DNA of 64,000 bases. Origin: Burkholderia sp. Bp9142. GTDB lineage: Bacteria > Pseudomonadota > Gammaproteobacteria > Burkholderiales > Burkholderiaceae. Position numbers and translations under genes: made by a program. Shown piece by piece: positions 9,089 through 18,787 of this stretch. The stretch covers positions 1 to 64,000 of the forward strand of contig NZ_QTPP01000009.1 of NCBI RefSeq assembly GCF_003853415.1, read 5' to 3'. Within the stretch, counting starts at the first letter, position 1; every line of letters starts with the position of its first letter. The notes under the pieces were generated by a model. The model was not told where the DNA came from, made no database searches, and saw nothing but the letters and a program-made list of their open reading frames with translations.

Positions 9089-9892
9089 TCAGGCCGTGAC
9101 GACCTTCGCGAACACCGGCCCCTGCATGAACCGCACGTCGTGCTGGCGCAGCAGCTCGCACTGCGTCTCGTCGACGACGCCGTCGAAAATCAGCGGAATC
9201 CTCACGCGCTGCGCATACGCGACCAGCGCCTTCACCATCCCGTCGCGCAGCGCGATGCCCGCATCGATCTTGATGTAGTCGGGCCGCGCCATCTCCGATT
9301 CGACCGCGAGGATCCGGCCCGGGTCGGGCAGCTTGTCCGCGACCTTGAAGCCGTGATGCTGGTAGCTGCGCGTCAGGTAGCCGAGGAAGGTCTTGTGCGC
9401 GACCGCGACCGCCGGCAGCTCGATCACGATCCGCTCGGTCGGCAGCCCGAAACGCTGCAGCACCGACGAGAAATGCTTCCCGTGGTCGTACTTCACGCTC
9501 TTGAGCAGCCGCTCGTGCACGCGCAGGAACAGCAGCCCGTGGCGTTGCGCGCCGAAGAAGTTGATCGCGTGCAGCGCGCGCGACAGCCGGTCGATCGCGA
9601 CGAGCGCCTGGTCGTCGACGGCCGAGTCGACCGGGTCGTGCGGGGCGCCCGTGACCAGCGTGACGGCCTGGAAGCCGAGCTCGTCGCCGTAGCGCTCGAT
9701 CGCATCCGCGAACGACGTCGACTGCGGTGCGCCGGGCATCGTCACGTCGTAGATGGGTTCGTAGGCGCTCGCGAGCGTGCGCTCCGGCAGATGTGCGCAC
9801 GCGGTGCCGCCCTCGGCGAGCGCAAGGTGTTCCCGCAGATACGGCAGTTGCCCGGCACGGACGACCAGCTCGGGAATGTTGGGCGGAATCAT
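9089..9892 (-). CDS. Degenerate EAL-domain protein
   Basis: The 267-residue protein aligns with the EAL fold: VIELPAVAVAHKTFLGYL, ARPDYIKIDAGI and QGPVFAKV. The catalytic signature is lost, however. The EALLR motif reads AYEPIYDV, and the DDFG metal-binding motif is replaced by ADKLPDPGRI. It is therefore unlikely to hydrolyse cyclic di-GMP and may be a c-di-GMP or protein-binding regulator. Start 9892 gives MIPPNIPEL; an upstream ATG at 9934 would overlap the hairpin described separately. There is no partner gene beside it. Confidence 0.8.
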   Translation of the reverse strand: MIPPNIPELVVRAGQLPYLREHLALAEGGTACAHLPERTLASAYEPIYDVTMPGAPQSTSFADAIERYGDELGFQAVTLVTGAPHDPVDSAVDDQALVAIDRLSRALHAINFFGAQRHGLLFLRVHERLLKSVKYDHGKHFSSVLQRFGLPTERIVIELPAVAVAHKTFLGYLTRSYQHHGFKVADKLPDPGRILAVESEMARPDYIKIDAGIALRDGMVKALVAYAQRVRIPLIFDGVVDETQCELLRQHDVRFMQGPVFAKVVTA

Positions 9893-9904
9893 CGGCGTGG
9901 GAAG

Positions 9905-9930
9905 GAAAAATGGCGGCCGAAAGGGCCGCC
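9905..9930 (-). terminator. Terminator-like hairpin in the leader of the EAL gene
   Basis: On the minus strand GGCGGCC-CTTTC-GGCCGCC (9912-9930) is followed by ATTTTT (9906-9911). It lies 13-40 bp upstream of the EAL gene's start, so it would sit in that gene's own leader. It could be an attenuator or the end of a transcript starting upstream. Confidence 0.6.
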
Positions 9931-10028
9931 TCATGTCTCGATATTAGCAGCGCGCGCCCGGCTCGGCTTGGCGTTTCGCTCATATGGTTATCCCATCCCC
10001 GAGACGATGGCTAGGGTTTACGTTGATT

Positions 10029-10060
10029 TCACTATTCGTAATTGGTTTTACTATTCGTAA
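10029..10060 (+). promoter_or_regulatory. Two direct repeats ACTATTCGTAA upstream of the aromatic operon
   Basis: The 11-mer ACTATTCGTAA occurs at 10031-10041 and again at 10050-10060, 19 bp apart (about two helical turns), in an AT-rich stretch about 210 bp before the flavin hydroxylase gene. This fits an activator or repressor operator for the operon. The rest of the 380-bp gap (9893-10271) shows no gene. Confidence 0.55.
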
Positions 10061-10271
10061 ATCTAAGGATGTGTCGCCGATCAAGAAAAGCGGCGTTCGG
10101 GCGCCCGGAGCGGCGTCGTGTCCCGAATCGAATCAACAGGAAGCAAGGAGCGAGACGTGGCGGGTGACAGGAAGTGGGCTGAGCAGGGCGGGCCGCGACA
10201 GCGGCGGGCAACGGGCGTGGGCGGAACGACGGGTCGCGCGCCGGCGTGCGCGCGGCAGGGCTGAGGAGCGG

Positions 10272-11948
10272 ATGGCGACCATGAGCATCGATTACCAGAC
10301 GCTGAAGTTCGACTACCGGCCGCGCGCGGCGCGCGCCGCCGAAGACGACACGGCCATCCGCCCGGTGATCGTCGTCGGCGCGGGCCCGGTGGGCCTGTCG
10401 GCCGCGATCGACCTGGCGCAGCAAGGCGTGCCGGTCATGCTGCTCGACGACGACGACACGCTGTCGACGGGCTCGCGTGCGATCTGCTTCGCGAAGCGCA
10501 CGCTCGAGATCTTCGACCGGCTCGGCTGCGGCGAGCGCTTCGTCGACAAGGGGGTGAGCTGGCACGTCGGCAAGGTGTTCCTGCAGGACGAACAGCTGTA
10601 CGCGTTCGACCTGCTGCCGGAGGAAGGGCATGCGCGCCCCGCGTTCATCAACCTGCAGCAGTACTACGTCGAAGGCTATCTGGCCGAGCGCGCGTTCGAG
10701 CTGCCGAATCTGGAGATTCGCTGGAAGCACAAGGTGACGGGCGTCGCGCAGTCGGCGGACCACGCGGCGCTGACCGTCGAGACGCCGGAAGGCATCGAGA
10801 CGCTGCGCGCGCAGTACGTGATCGCGGCCGACGGCTCGCGCAGCCCGATGCGCGCGGCGATGGGCCTCGAGAGCCGCGGCCGCACGTTCAAGGACCGCTT
10901 CCTGATCGCCGACGTGAAGATGAAGGCGGAATTCCCGACCGAGCGCTGGTTCTGGTTCGATCCGCCGTTTCACCGCAACCAGTCGGTGCTGCTGCACCGC
11001 CAGCCCGACAACGTGTGGCGGATCGACTTCCAGCTTGGCTGGGACGCCGATCCGGTCGCCGAGAAGCAGCCGGAGCGCGTGATCCCGCGCGTACGCGCGC
11101 TGCTCGGGGCGGACGTCGAGTTCGAACTGGAATGGGTGAGCGTCTATACGTTCCGCTGCCAGCGGATGGATACGTTCCGGCACGGCCGCGTGCTGTTCGC
11201 CGGCGATTCCGCGCACGGCGTGTCGCCGTTCGGCGCGCGCGGCGCGAACAGCGGCGTGCAGGACGCGGACAACCTCGCGTGGAAGCTGAAGCTCGTGCTC
11301 GACGGCCGCGCGGACGACCGCCTGCTCGACACCTATGCGAGCGAGCGCGAGTTCGCGGCCGACGAGAACATCCGCAATTCGACGCGCTCGACCGACTTCA
11401 TCACGCCGAAGAGCGCGGTGTCGCGCGTGTTCCGCGACGCGACGCTGAAGCTCGCGCGCGACTGCGAGTTCGCGCGCAAGCTCGTGAACAGCGGCCGCCT
11501 GTCGGTGCCGGCCGTGCTGGCCGATTCGCCGCTGAACACGCCGGACCGCAACGGCGACGCGTTCGCGTGCGCGATGCGCGCGGGTGCCGCGGCAGCCGAT
11601 GCGCCGGTGCGCGCGCAGGGCGCGTCGGGCTGGCTGCTGCGGCATCTGGGCGACGGCTTCGCGGGCGTGCTGTTCGGGCTGCCGGGAGACGCGGCCGCGC
11701 TCGTGCAGGCGCTCGACGGCCTCGCGCTGCCGGTGCGGCCCGTGCTGGTCGTGCCGGCCGGGCAGGCGCAACCGGTGGCCGGTGTCGACGTCGTGGAGGA
11801 CGTCGACGGTTTCGCCGCGCAGCGCTACGACGCGAAGCCCGGCACGTTCTACCTGCTGCGCCCCGACCAGCACGTGTGCGCACGGATGCGCACGCTCGAT
11901 CGCCAGGCGATCGCCGACGCACTGGCGCGCGCGACCTGCGCACGCTGA
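10272..11948 (+). CDS. FAD-dependent aromatic hydroxylase (MhaA / MhpA-like)
   Basis: This protein of about 558 residues is a class A flavin monooxygenase. Near the N-terminus VVGAGPVGLSAAIDLAQQG binds FAD. Near residue 300 FAGDSAHGVSPFGARG is the second FAD motif, followed by a C-terminal thioredoxin-like domain. It is the first gene of an operon with a small DUF2783 protein, an aromatic-acid symporter, hmgA and fahA. That matches the P. putida mhaAB arrangement, where MhaA with a small partner converts 3-hydroxyphenylacetate to homogentisate, so I infer that substrate. An ATG at 10281 is an alternative start, and the open frame further upstream looks non-coding. Confidence 0.85.
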   Translation: MATMSIDYQTLKFDYRPRAARAAEDDTAIRPVIVVGAGPVGLSAAIDLAQQGVPVMLLDDDDTLSTGSRAICFAKRTLEIFDRLGCGERFVDKGVSWHVGKVFLQDEQLYAFDLLPEEGHARPAFINLQQYYVEGYLAERAFELPNLEIRWKHKVTGVAQSADHAALTVETPEGIETLRAQYVIAADGSRSPMRAAMGLESRGRTFKDRFLIADVKMKAEFPTERWFWFDPPFHRNQSVLLHRQPDNVWRIDFQLGWDADPVAEKQPERVIPRVRALLGADVEFELEWVSVYTFRCQRMDTFRHGRVLFAGDSAHGVSPFGARGANSGVQDADNLAWKLKLVLDGRADDRLLDTYASEREFAADENIRNSTRSTDFITPKSAVSRVFRDATLKLARDCEFARKLVNSGRLSVPAVLADSPLNTPDRNGDAFACAMRAGAAAADAPVRAQGASGWLLRHLGDGFAGVLFGLPGDAAALVQALDGLALPVRPVLVVPAGQAQPVAGVDVVEDVDGFAAQRYDAKPGTFYLLRPDQHVCARMRTLDRQAIADALARATCAR

Positions 11949-11989
11949 CCATCGCATTGGACACGACAACGACACCGGAGACACCCGTC

Positions 11990-12220
11990 ATGCCCCGACT
12001 CGACACCCGCCCGCGCCTGGCCGACCCGGACGCGTTCTACGAAGCGCTGATCGACATGCATCGCGACCTGTCGGACGCCGACAGCCAGCTCGTCAACGCG
12101 AAGCTGATCCTGCTGCTCGCGAACCAGATCGGCGACGCCGACGTGCTGCGCGAAGCGATGGCGCTCGCGCGCCAGGGCGTGAGCCCGCCCGTGCATCCGG
12201 CCGCCGAGGTTGCGCAATGA
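11990..12220 (+). CDS. Small DUF2783 protein, probable hydroxylase partner (MhaB-like)
   Basis: This 76-residue soluble protein is mostly helical (LIDMHRDLSDADSQLVNAKL, then ILLLANQIGDADVL). It follows the flavin hydroxylase by 41 bp and overlaps the transporter start as ATGA. GGAG sits 9 bp before its ATG. DUF2783 proteins accompany this type of hydroxylase. In P. putida the small MhaB is needed for productive hydroxylation of 3-hydroxyphenylacetate. I infer the same coupling role from size and position; there is no catalytic motif. Confidence 0.82.
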   Translation: MPRLDTRPRLADPDAFYEALIDMHRDLSDADSQLVNAKLILLLANQIGDADVLREAMALARQGVSPPVHPAAEVAQ

Positions 12221-13578
12221 GCGCGGCGCCGGCCGACGCGCGCGTGCTCGAAGTCGAGCGCGTGATCGACGAGACCCATCGCCCGGCCTTTCACTGGATG
12301 CTGCTCGTGCTGTGCGGGCTGTGCCTCGTGATCGACGGCTTCGACGCGCAGGCGATGGGTTATGTCGCGCCCAGCGTGATCGCCGAATGGGGCGTGCCGA
12401 AGCAGGCGCTTGGGCCCGTGTTCAGCGCGAGCCTGTTCGGGATGCTGCTTGGCGCGCTCGGGCTGTCGGTGCTGGCCGACCGGATCGGGCGGCGCCCGGT
12501 GCTGATCGGCGCGACGCTGTTTTTCGCGGTGACGATGCTCGCGACCCCGTTCGCGGGCTCGATCCCGGTGCTGATGGCGCTGCGCTTCGTCACGGGCCTG
12601 GGCCTCGGCTGCATCATGCCGAACGCGATGGCGCTGGTCGGCGAGTTCAGCCCGGCCGTGCATCGCGTGAAGCGGATGATGATCGTGTCGTGCGGCTTCA
12701 CGCTCGGCGCCGCGATCGGCGGCTTCATCAGCGCCGCGCTGATTCCGGCGCTCGGCTGGCGCTCGGTGTTCTTCGTCGGCGGCGCGGTGCCGCTGGTGCT
12801 GACGCTCGCGATGTTCGCGCGCCTGCCCGAGTCGCTGCAGTTCCTGGTGCTGAAAGGGCGCGACGCGCAGGCACGCGCGTGGCTCGCGCGCTTCGCGCCG
12901 CAGGCCGGCATCGATGCGAGCACGCGCGTCGTCGTGCGCGAGCGCGCGGCGAGCGGCGCGCCGGTCGCCGAGCTGTTCCGCGATGGCCGCCGGCCGGTCA
13001 CGCTGCTGCTGTGGGCCATCAGCTTCATGAACCTGATCGATCTGTACTTCCTGTCGAACTGGCTGCCGACCGTGATGCGCGATGCGGGTTATGCGCCGGG
13101 CACGGCAGTGATCGTCGGCACGGTGCTGCAGACGGGCGGCGTGGTCGGCACGCTGTCGCTCGGCTGGTTCATCGAACGCCACGGCTTCGTGCGTGTGCTG
13201 TTCGCGTGCTTCGCCTGCGCGGCCGTCTCGGTCGGACTGATCGGCTCGGTCGCGCATGCGCTGCCGTGGCTGCTGCTCGTCGTGTTCGCGGGCGGCTTCT
13301 GCGTGGTCGGCGGGCAGCCGGCCGTGAACGCGCTCGCGGGCCAGTATTACCCGACGTCGCTGCGCTCGACCGGCATCGGCTGGAGCCTCGGCATCGGCCG
13401 GATCGGCTCGGTGCTCGGGCCGCTCGTCGGCGGACAACTGATTGCGCTCAACTGGACCAACGGCGCGCTGTTCCATGCGGCCGCGGTGCCGGTGCTGTGC
13501 TCGGCGCTGTTCGTGCTGGGACTGGCCGGCGTCACGCGGCGCAACGGCGCGCAGGCGCCGAACGCCGCCATGAATTGA
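12217..13578 (+). CDS. MFS aromatic acid:H+ symporter (AAHS family)
   Basis: The 453-residue protein has about 12 membrane segments. The first loop region carries DGFDAQAMGYVAPSV, the acidic AAHS signature DGxD found in PcaK and BenK, and ADRIGRRPVLIGA is the MFS loop 2-3 motif. It probably imports a hydroxylated phenylacetate or related aromatic acid for the hydroxylase encoded upstream. It overlaps the DUF2783 gene by 4 bp and precedes hmgA by 15 bp, so it is part of the same operon. Confidence 0.9.
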   Translation: MSAAPADARVLEVERVIDETHRPAFHWMLLVLCGLCLVIDGFDAQAMGYVAPSVIAEWGVPKQALGPVFSASLFGMLLGALGLSVLADRIGRRPVLIGATLFFAVTMLATPFAGSIPVLMALRFVTGLGLGCIMPNAMALVGEFSPAVHRVKRMMIVSCGFTLGAAIGGFISAALIPALGWRSVFFVGGAVPLVLTLAMFARLPESLQFLVLKGRDAQARAWLARFAPQAGIDASTRVVVRERAASGAPVAELFRDGRRPVTLLLWAISFMNLIDLYFLSNWLPTVMRDAGYAPGTAVIVGTVLQTGGVVGTLSLGWFIERHGFVRVLFACFACAAVSVGLIGSVAHALPWLLLVVFAGGFCVVGGQPAVNALAGQYYPTSLRSTGIGWSLGIGRIGSVLGPLVGGQLIALNWTNGALFHAAAVPVLCSALFVLGLAGVTRRNGAQAPNAAMN

Positions 13579-13593
13579 TGGAGAAAGGAAACG

Positions 13594-14928
13594 ATGACGC
13601 TTGACCTGTCGAAACCGGCGAGAGCCGGCTACCTGAGCGGTTTCGCGAACGAATTCGCGACCGAGGCGCTGCCCGGCGCGCTGCCGCACGGCCGCAACTC
13701 GCCGCAGCGCGCACCCTACGGGCTGTATGCGGAGCAGCTGTCGGGCACCGCGTTTACCGCGCCGCGCAGCCACAACCGCCGCTCGTGGCTGTACCGGATC
13801 CGGCCGGCGGCCGTGCACCGGCCGTTCGAGCCGTTCACGGGCCCGCAGCGGCTCGTGTCGGAATTCGGCGACTCGGCCGACGTGCCGCCGACGCCGCCGA
13901 ACCAGCTGCGCTGGGATCCGCTGCCGATGCCGGTCGAGCCGACCGATTTCGTCGAAGGGCTCGTGACGATGGCCGGCAACGGCTCGGCGGCCGCGATGAA
14001 CGGCTGCGCGATCCACCTGTATGCGGCGAACCGCTCGATGCAGGACCGCTTCTTCTACAGCGCCGACGGCGAACTGCTGATCGTGCCGCAGCAGGGACGG
14101 CTCTTCATCGCGACTGAATTCGGCCGGCTCGACGTCGAGCCGTTCGAGATCGCGGTGATCCCGCGCGGCGTGCGTTTCTCCGTCGCGCTGCCGGACGGCG
14201 ACGCGCGCGGCTACATCTGCGAGAACTTCGGCGCGCTGCTGCGCCTGCCGGACCTCGGCCCGATCGGCTCGAACGGGCTCGCGAACCCGCGCGACTTCCT
14301 CACGCCGCAGGCCGCGTACGAGGATCGCGAAGGCGCGTTCGAGCTGGTCGCGAAGCTGAACGGGCGCCTCTGGCGCGCGGACATCGGCCATTCGCCGTTC
14401 GACGTCGTCGCGTGGCACGGCAACTACGCGCCGGTCAAATACGACCTGCGCCTGTTCAACACCATCGGCTCGATCAGCTATGACCATCCCGATCCGTCGA
14501 TCTTCCTCGTGCTGCAGTCGCCCAGCGACACGCCGGGCGTCGACTCGATCGACTTCGTGATCTTCCCGCCGCGCTGGCTCGCGGCCGAGGATACGTTCCG
14601 CCCGCCCTGGTTCCACCGCAACGTCGCGAGCGAATTCATGGGGCTGGTGCACGGCGCGTACGACGCAAAGGCCGAGGGCTTCGTGCCGGGCGGCGCGAGC
14701 CTGCACAACTGCATGTCGGGCCACGGGCCCGACGCGGACACCTTCGAGAAGGCGTCCGCGAGCGACACGACGAAGCCGCACAAGGTCGACGCGACGATGG
14801 CGTTCATGTTCGAAACCCGCACGCTGATCCGGCCGACGCGCTACGCGCTCGACACCGCGCAGCTGCAGGCCGACTACTTCGAATGCTGGCAAGGCATCAA
14901 GAAACACTTCAATCCGGAGCAGCGATGA
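13594..14928 (+). CDS. hmgA: Homogentisate 1,2-dioxygenase
   Basis: The 444-residue protein has family-standard length and motifs: [19 protein letters not shown] at the N-terminus, the cupin core, and the C-terminal metal-site region with [18 protein letters not shown] (His and Glu ligands) and [12 protein letters not shown]. It opens the ring of homogentisate to maleylacetoacetate with Fe(II) and O2 in tyrosine, phenylalanine and phenylacetate breakdown. AAAGGA precedes the ATG. The stop overlaps the fahA start by 4 bp. Confidence 0.97.
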   Translation: MTLDLSKPARAGYLSGFANEFATEALPGALPHGRNSPQRAPYGLYAEQLSGTAFTAPRSHNRRSWLYRIRPAAVHRPFEPFTGPQRLVSEFGDSADVPPTPPNQLRWDPLPMPVEPTDFVEGLVTMAGNGSAAAMNGCAIHLYAANRSMQDRFFYSADGELLIVPQQGRLFIATEFGRLDVEPFEIAVIPRGVRFSVALPDGDARGYICENFGALLRLPDLGPIGSNGLANPRDFLTPQAAYEDREGAFELVAKLNGRLWRADIGHSPFDVVAWHGNYAPVKYDLRLFNTIGSISYDHPDPSIFLVLQSPSDTPGVDSIDFVIFPPRWLAAEDTFRPPWFHRNVASEFMGLVHGAYDAKAEGFVPGGASLHNCMSGHGPDADTFEKASASDTTKPHKVDATMAFMFETRTLIRPTRYALDTAQLQADYFECWQGIKKHFNPEQR

Positions 14929-16229
14929 GCGACACCCAAGACTGGCGCGCGACGCTCGACCCGGCTCGCAAGAGCTGGGTCGAGACGGCGAACGATCCCG
15001 CCTGCGATTTCCCGATCCAGAACCTGCCGTTCGGGATCTTCAGCGACGCGAAGCAGGCGGCGCGCCGTGCGGGCGTCGCGCTCGGCGACCAGGTCGTCGA
15101 CCTCGCCGCGCTTGCGCGCGCGGGCCTCGTGACGCTGCCGGCCGGCGCCGACGTGTTCGCCGTGCCGACGCTCAACGCGTTCATCGCGCTCGGCCGCGAC
15201 GCATGGCGCAGCGTGCGCGTGCAGCTGTCCGACCTGTTCTCGCGCGACCACGCGCGGCTGCGCGATGATGCCGCGCTGCGCGCGCAGGTGCTCGTCGCGC
15301 AGCGCGACGCGACGCTGCATCTGCCGGTCGACATTCCCGGCTACACCGATTTTTATTCGTCGAAGGAACACGCGACCAACGTCGGCTCGATGTTCCGCGA
15401 TCCGAAGAATGCGCTCCTGCCGAACTGGTCGGAGATGCCGATCGGCTACAACGGCCGCGCGTCGTCGGTGGTCGTGAGCGGCACGCCGGTGCGGCGCCCG
15501 AACGGGCAACTGAAGCTGCCCGACCAGGAGCGTCCGGTGTTCGGTGCGTGCCGCAAGCTCGACATCGAGCTGGAGACGGGTTTCATCGTCGGCCGCGGCA
15601 ACGCGCTTGGCGAACCGATCGCGTGCGAGGACGCCGAAGCGCACATCTTCGGGATGGTGCTGCTGAACGACTGGAGCGCGCGCGACATCCAGCAGTGGGA
15701 ATACGTGCCGCTCGGCCCGTTCAACGCGAAGACCTTCGCGACGACGATCTCGCCGTGGATCGTCACGCTCGACGCGCTCGAACCGTTCCGCGTCGCGCAG
15801 CCCGAGCAGTCGCCGCAGCCGCTCGCATATCTGCGGCACGCGGGCAGGCACGCGTTCGACATCGCGCTCGAAGTGACGCTGCGCGTGGAGGGGGCCGCCG
15901 AAGCGACGTCGATCTGCCGGACCAACTTCAGGCACATGTACTGGACGATGGCGCAGCAGCTTGCGCATCACACGGTCGCGGGCTGCAACACGCGCGTCGG
16001 CGACCTGATGGGTTCGGGGACGATCAGCGGGCCGACCCGGGATGCGTTCGGCAGCCTGCTCGAGCTGACGTGGAACGGCAAGGAGCCGCTCGCGCTGAAC
16101 GGTGGCGGCAGCCGCGCGTTCATCGAGGACGGCGACGAACTCACGCTCGCGGGCTGGTGCCAGGGCGATGGCTATCGCGTCGGCTTCGGCGCGTGTGCAG
16201 GCAAGATCCTGCCGGCGCGCAGCGCGTAA
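14925..16229 (+). CDS. fahA: Fumarylacetoacetase
   Basis: The 434-residue product starts with the family's N-terminal domain (NLPFGIFS) and continues with the FAH catalytic domain: [15 protein letters not shown], the metal-binding [12 protein letters not shown] region and [20 protein letters not shown]. It splits fumarylacetoacetate into fumarate and acetoacetate, the last step of homogentisate breakdown. The ATG overlaps the hmgA stop. Maleylacetoacetate isomerase is not in this operon and must be encoded elsewhere, unless isomerisation is glutathione-driven. Confidence 0.97.
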   Translation: MSDTQDWRATLDPARKSWVETANDPACDFPIQNLPFGIFSDAKQAARRAGVALGDQVVDLAALARAGLVTLPAGADVFAVPTLNAFIALGRDAWRSVRVQLSDLFSRDHARLRDDAALRAQVLVAQRDATLHLPVDIPGYTDFYSSKEHATNVGSMFRDPKNALLPNWSEMPIGYNGRASSVVVSGTPVRRPNGQLKLPDQERPVFGACRKLDIELETGFIVGRGNALGEPIACEDAEAHIFGMVLLNDWSARDIQQWEYVPLGPFNAKTFATTISPWIVTLDALEPFRVAQPEQSPQPLAYLRHAGRHAFDIALEVTLRVEGAAEATSICRTNFRHMYWTMAQQLAHHTVAGCNTRVGDLMGSGTISGPTRDAFGSLLELTWNGKEPLALNGGGSRAFIEDGDELTLAGWCQGDGYRVGFGACAGKILPARSA

Positions 16230-16264
16230 TACGTAACACGCAACGTGTGATCCGTAAGGACAGG

Positions 16265-16295
16265 GCGGCCCGCATTGCGCGGGCCGCTTTCGTTT
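16265..16295 (+). terminator. Rho-independent terminator of the mha/hmg/fah operon
   Basis: A 9-bp stem GCGGCCCGC / GCGGGCCGC (16265-16273 and 16279-16287) is followed by TTTCGTTTT. It lies 36 bp after the fahA stop and ends the five-gene aromatic operon. Confidence 0.75.
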
Positions 16296-16363
16296 TGCCG
16301 GCGAGCGGCGGTGCGTGTGCGCTTGTGCGTACCGATGCGTGGCGCCGCGCGCCGGCATCGGCG

Positions 16364-17524
16364 TCAGACCGCGCGCTGCAACGCGGCGCGTCGTTCCCAT
16401 AGTGCGGCCGCAACGAACGCGGTGACGCAGACGACCAGCACGCCGATCAGTGCATTGCTGCCCAGCTGCTCCATCAATGCGCCCGCAACCAGCGGGCCGC
16501 CGAAGCTCGCGGCGCTCCACGATGCCGACACGAGCGAGCTCGCGGTGACGAGCGCCGCGCCGCGGAAGCGTTCGCCGCACGCGACGAGCGACAGCGTGTA
16601 GATGCTGCCGGCCGCCGCGCCGAGCGCGAACAGCAGCGGCCAGCACAGCCACGGATTCGCGATGACGAACGGCAGCAGCGGCAGGCCCGCGAGCACGATC
16701 CAGCCCGCGCCGAGGTGCACGCGTTCGCGACCGAGCTTGTCCGCGAGCCAGCCGATCGGGAACTGCATCGCGGTGTCGCCGAGCAGCATGATCGATGCGA
16801 GCAGCACGGCGGTCGCGCTCGCGACGCCATGATCCATCGCATAGAGCGGCAGCAGCGACAGCGCGAGCGTGTCGAACAGCGCAAAGAAGCCGGTGCCGAT
16901 GATCAGCGCGGGCATGCGCGGCAGCACCGCGAGCCAGTGGTCGTGTTGTTCGTGATGCGCGTCGTCGCCGGCGAGCGGCGCGCGCCGGATCGTCGCGAGC
17001 GTCGGCAGCGCGAGCAGGAACAGCGCGCCGCACAGCGCGAAGCGGATGCTCGTCGCGCCGGCGATCTGGCTGACGAGCACGGGGCCCGCCATCTGGAACA
17101 GCGTGAAATTGGTCGCGTAGATCGCGACCACGCGGCCGCGTGTCGAATCGTCGGCGAGCTGGTTGACCCACGCTTCGCCGATCGTGAACAGCAGCATCAG
17201 CGCCGCGCCGCACAGCACGCGCAGCACGCCCCACAGGACCAGGTCCGACGTGAACTGCATCAGCGCGGTGGCCGCGGCGAGCAGCACGACCGACACGACG
17301 ATCGCGCGGCGCGAGCCGATGTGTCGCGCGAGCGCGGTGACGAACGGGACGACCGCGAGGCCGCCCAGGGCCTGCGCGGCTGTCAGCATGCCGACGACGT
17401 TGGTGCCGTGTCCGGCTTCGGTCAGTGCGAGCGCGGTGAGCGGCAGCGTGGCGCCGGTGCCGAGGCCGACGACCGCGACGCTCAGGATCAGCGCGAGGAA
17501 ATCGCGATTGAGAATGGCTTTCAT
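16364..17524 (-). CDS. MFS transporter (YcaD-like)
   Basis: The 386-residue protein has 12 predicted membrane segments and begins MKAILNRDFLALILSVAVVG. The loop GWLADKLGRERVHLGAG is the MFS motif after TM8, and a duplicate of the motif near TM2-3 is weaker (LARHIGSRRAIVV). The overall pattern resembles YcaD/YfkF-type exporters, whose substrates are unknown. It is a single gene between the aromatic operon and another MFS gene on the same strand, with no regulator attached. Confidence 0.82.
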   Translation of the reverse strand: MKAILNRDFLALILSVAVVGLGTGATLPLTALALTEAGHGTNVVGMLTAAQALGGLAVVPFVTALARHIGSRRAIVVSVVLLAAATALMQFTSDLVLWGVLRVLCGAALMLLFTIGEAWVNQLADDSTRGRVVAIYATNFTLFQMAGPVLVSQIAGATSIRFALCGALFLLALPTLATIRRAPLAGDDAHHEQHDHWLAVLPRMPALIIGTGFFALFDTLALSLLPLYAMDHGVASATAVLLASIMLLGDTAMQFPIGWLADKLGRERVHLGAGWIVLAGLPLLPFVIANPWLCWPLLFALGAAAGSIYTLSLVACGERFRGAALVTASSLVSASWSAASFGGPLVAGALMEQLGSNALIGVLVVCVTAFVAAALWERRAALQRAV

Positions 17525-17617
17525 CGGCGGGGATGCTACACCGGGGGCCTTGAAAGGTCCATGAAGGCCGTCAGGTTCGAATGGCGTTGCGTGCGCAACG
17601 AATGAATGGCCGTTGCG

Positions 17618-18787
17618 TTACACGTAGCCGGCCGGCCCGCTCACCGGGCGGCGTTCGAGCGATGCCGACCAGAGCGTGAGCGCGAGCGCCGCGACGGCCA
17701 TCGCGGCACCGACCCACGGCAGGTTCACGAGCGACACGCCGGAGCCGATCGCCATCCCGCCGAGCCACGCGCCCGTCGCGTTGCCGAGGTTGAATGCGCC
17801 CTGGTTCAGCGTCGACGCGAGGTTCGGCGCATCGCTCGCGCGATCGACGATCAGGATCTGCAGCGGCGGCACGATCGCGAACGCGAGGATGCCCCACACG
17901 AAGATCGTCGCGAGCGCGGCGAACGGCAGGTGCATCGTGCCGGCGAACAGCGCGAGGACGATGCCGATCAGCGCGAGCGTCGCGATCAGCGACGGCATCC
18001 GGCGCCAGTCGGCGAGCTTGCCGCCGAGCGTGCCGCCGACGGTCAGGCCGAGGCCGAACAGCAGCAGCACGTAGGTGACCTGGCGCGGCGAGAAGCCCGT
18101 CACGTCCTCGAGGATCGGCGTGATGTACGTGAACACGCTGAACAGGCTCGCGGACGCGAGCACGCTGATGCCGAGCACCATCAGCACCTGCGGGTGCTTC
18201 AGCACGCTGAATTCGCGCGTGATGCTGGTGTCGGGCATCGCGAGATGCTTCGGCAGGCATACCGCGAGCGCGGCGGCCGCGGCGATGCCGATGCCGGTGA
18301 CGGCCCAGAACGTCGCGCGCCAGCCGTAGGCCTGGCCGAGCGCGGTGCCGAGCGGCACGCCGAGCACGTTCGCGAGCGTGAGGCCGGTGAACATCAGCGC
18401 GATCGCCTGCGCGCGGCGGTTCGGCGCGACGAGGTTGCTCGCGACCACCGAGCCGATTCCGAAGAAGGCGCCGTGGCAGAACGCGGTGACGACGCGCGCG
18501 GCCATCAGCACCGCATAGCCGGGCGCGATCGCGCAGAACAGGTTGCCGGCGATGAACAGTCCGATCAGGCCCATCAGCGCGCGCTTGCGCGGCATCTTCG
18601 AGGTGACGATCGCGAGGATCGGCGCGCCGATCGTCACGCCGAGCGCGTAGCCGGACACGAGCATCCCGGCGGCCGGGATCGACACGCCGAGGTCGCGGGC
18701 GACGTTGGGCAGCAGCCCCATGATCACGAACTCGGTGGTACCGATTCCAAATGCGGCGACGGCAAGGGCGAAAAGAGGCAAGGGCAT
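17618..18787 (-). CDS. MFS exporter, AraJ-like DHA1 family
   Basis: The 389-residue protein opens MPLPLFALAVAAFGIGTTEFVIMGLLPNV-type sequence: the GTTEFVIMGLLP motif marks the AraJ/YdhP/SotB branch of DHA1 exporters. SKMPRKRALMGLIG is the loop 2-3 motif. Twelve membrane segments are visible. These proteins export sugars, analogues or drugs; the substrate here is unknown. It starts divergently from nothing obvious, and the 265 bp upstream up to bluB hold no gene. Confidence 0.87.
   Translation of the reverse strand: MPLPLFALAVAAFGIGTTEFVIMGLLPNVARDLGVSIPAAGMLVSGYALGVTIGAPILAIVTSKMPRKRALMGLIGLFIAGNLFCAIAPGYAVLMAARVVTAFCHGAFFGIGSVVASNLVAPNRRAQAIALMFTGLTLANVLGVPLGTALGQAYGWRATFWAVTGIGIAAAAALAVCLPKHLAMPDTSITREFSVLKHPQVLMVLGISVLASASLFSVFTYITPILEDVTGFSPRQVTYVLLLFGLGLTVGGTLGGKLADWRRMPSLIATLALIGIVLALFAGTMHLPFAALATIFVWGILAFAIVPPLQILIVDRASDAPNLASTLNQGAFNLGNATGAWLGGMAIGSGVSLVNLPWVGAAMAVAALALTLWSASLERRPVSGPAGYV

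Noticed and set aside
12037..14907. A 956-residue minus-strand open frame opposite the MFS gene and hmgA
   Set aside because: Shadow frame of the same kind; the plus strand holds recognised proteins throughout.
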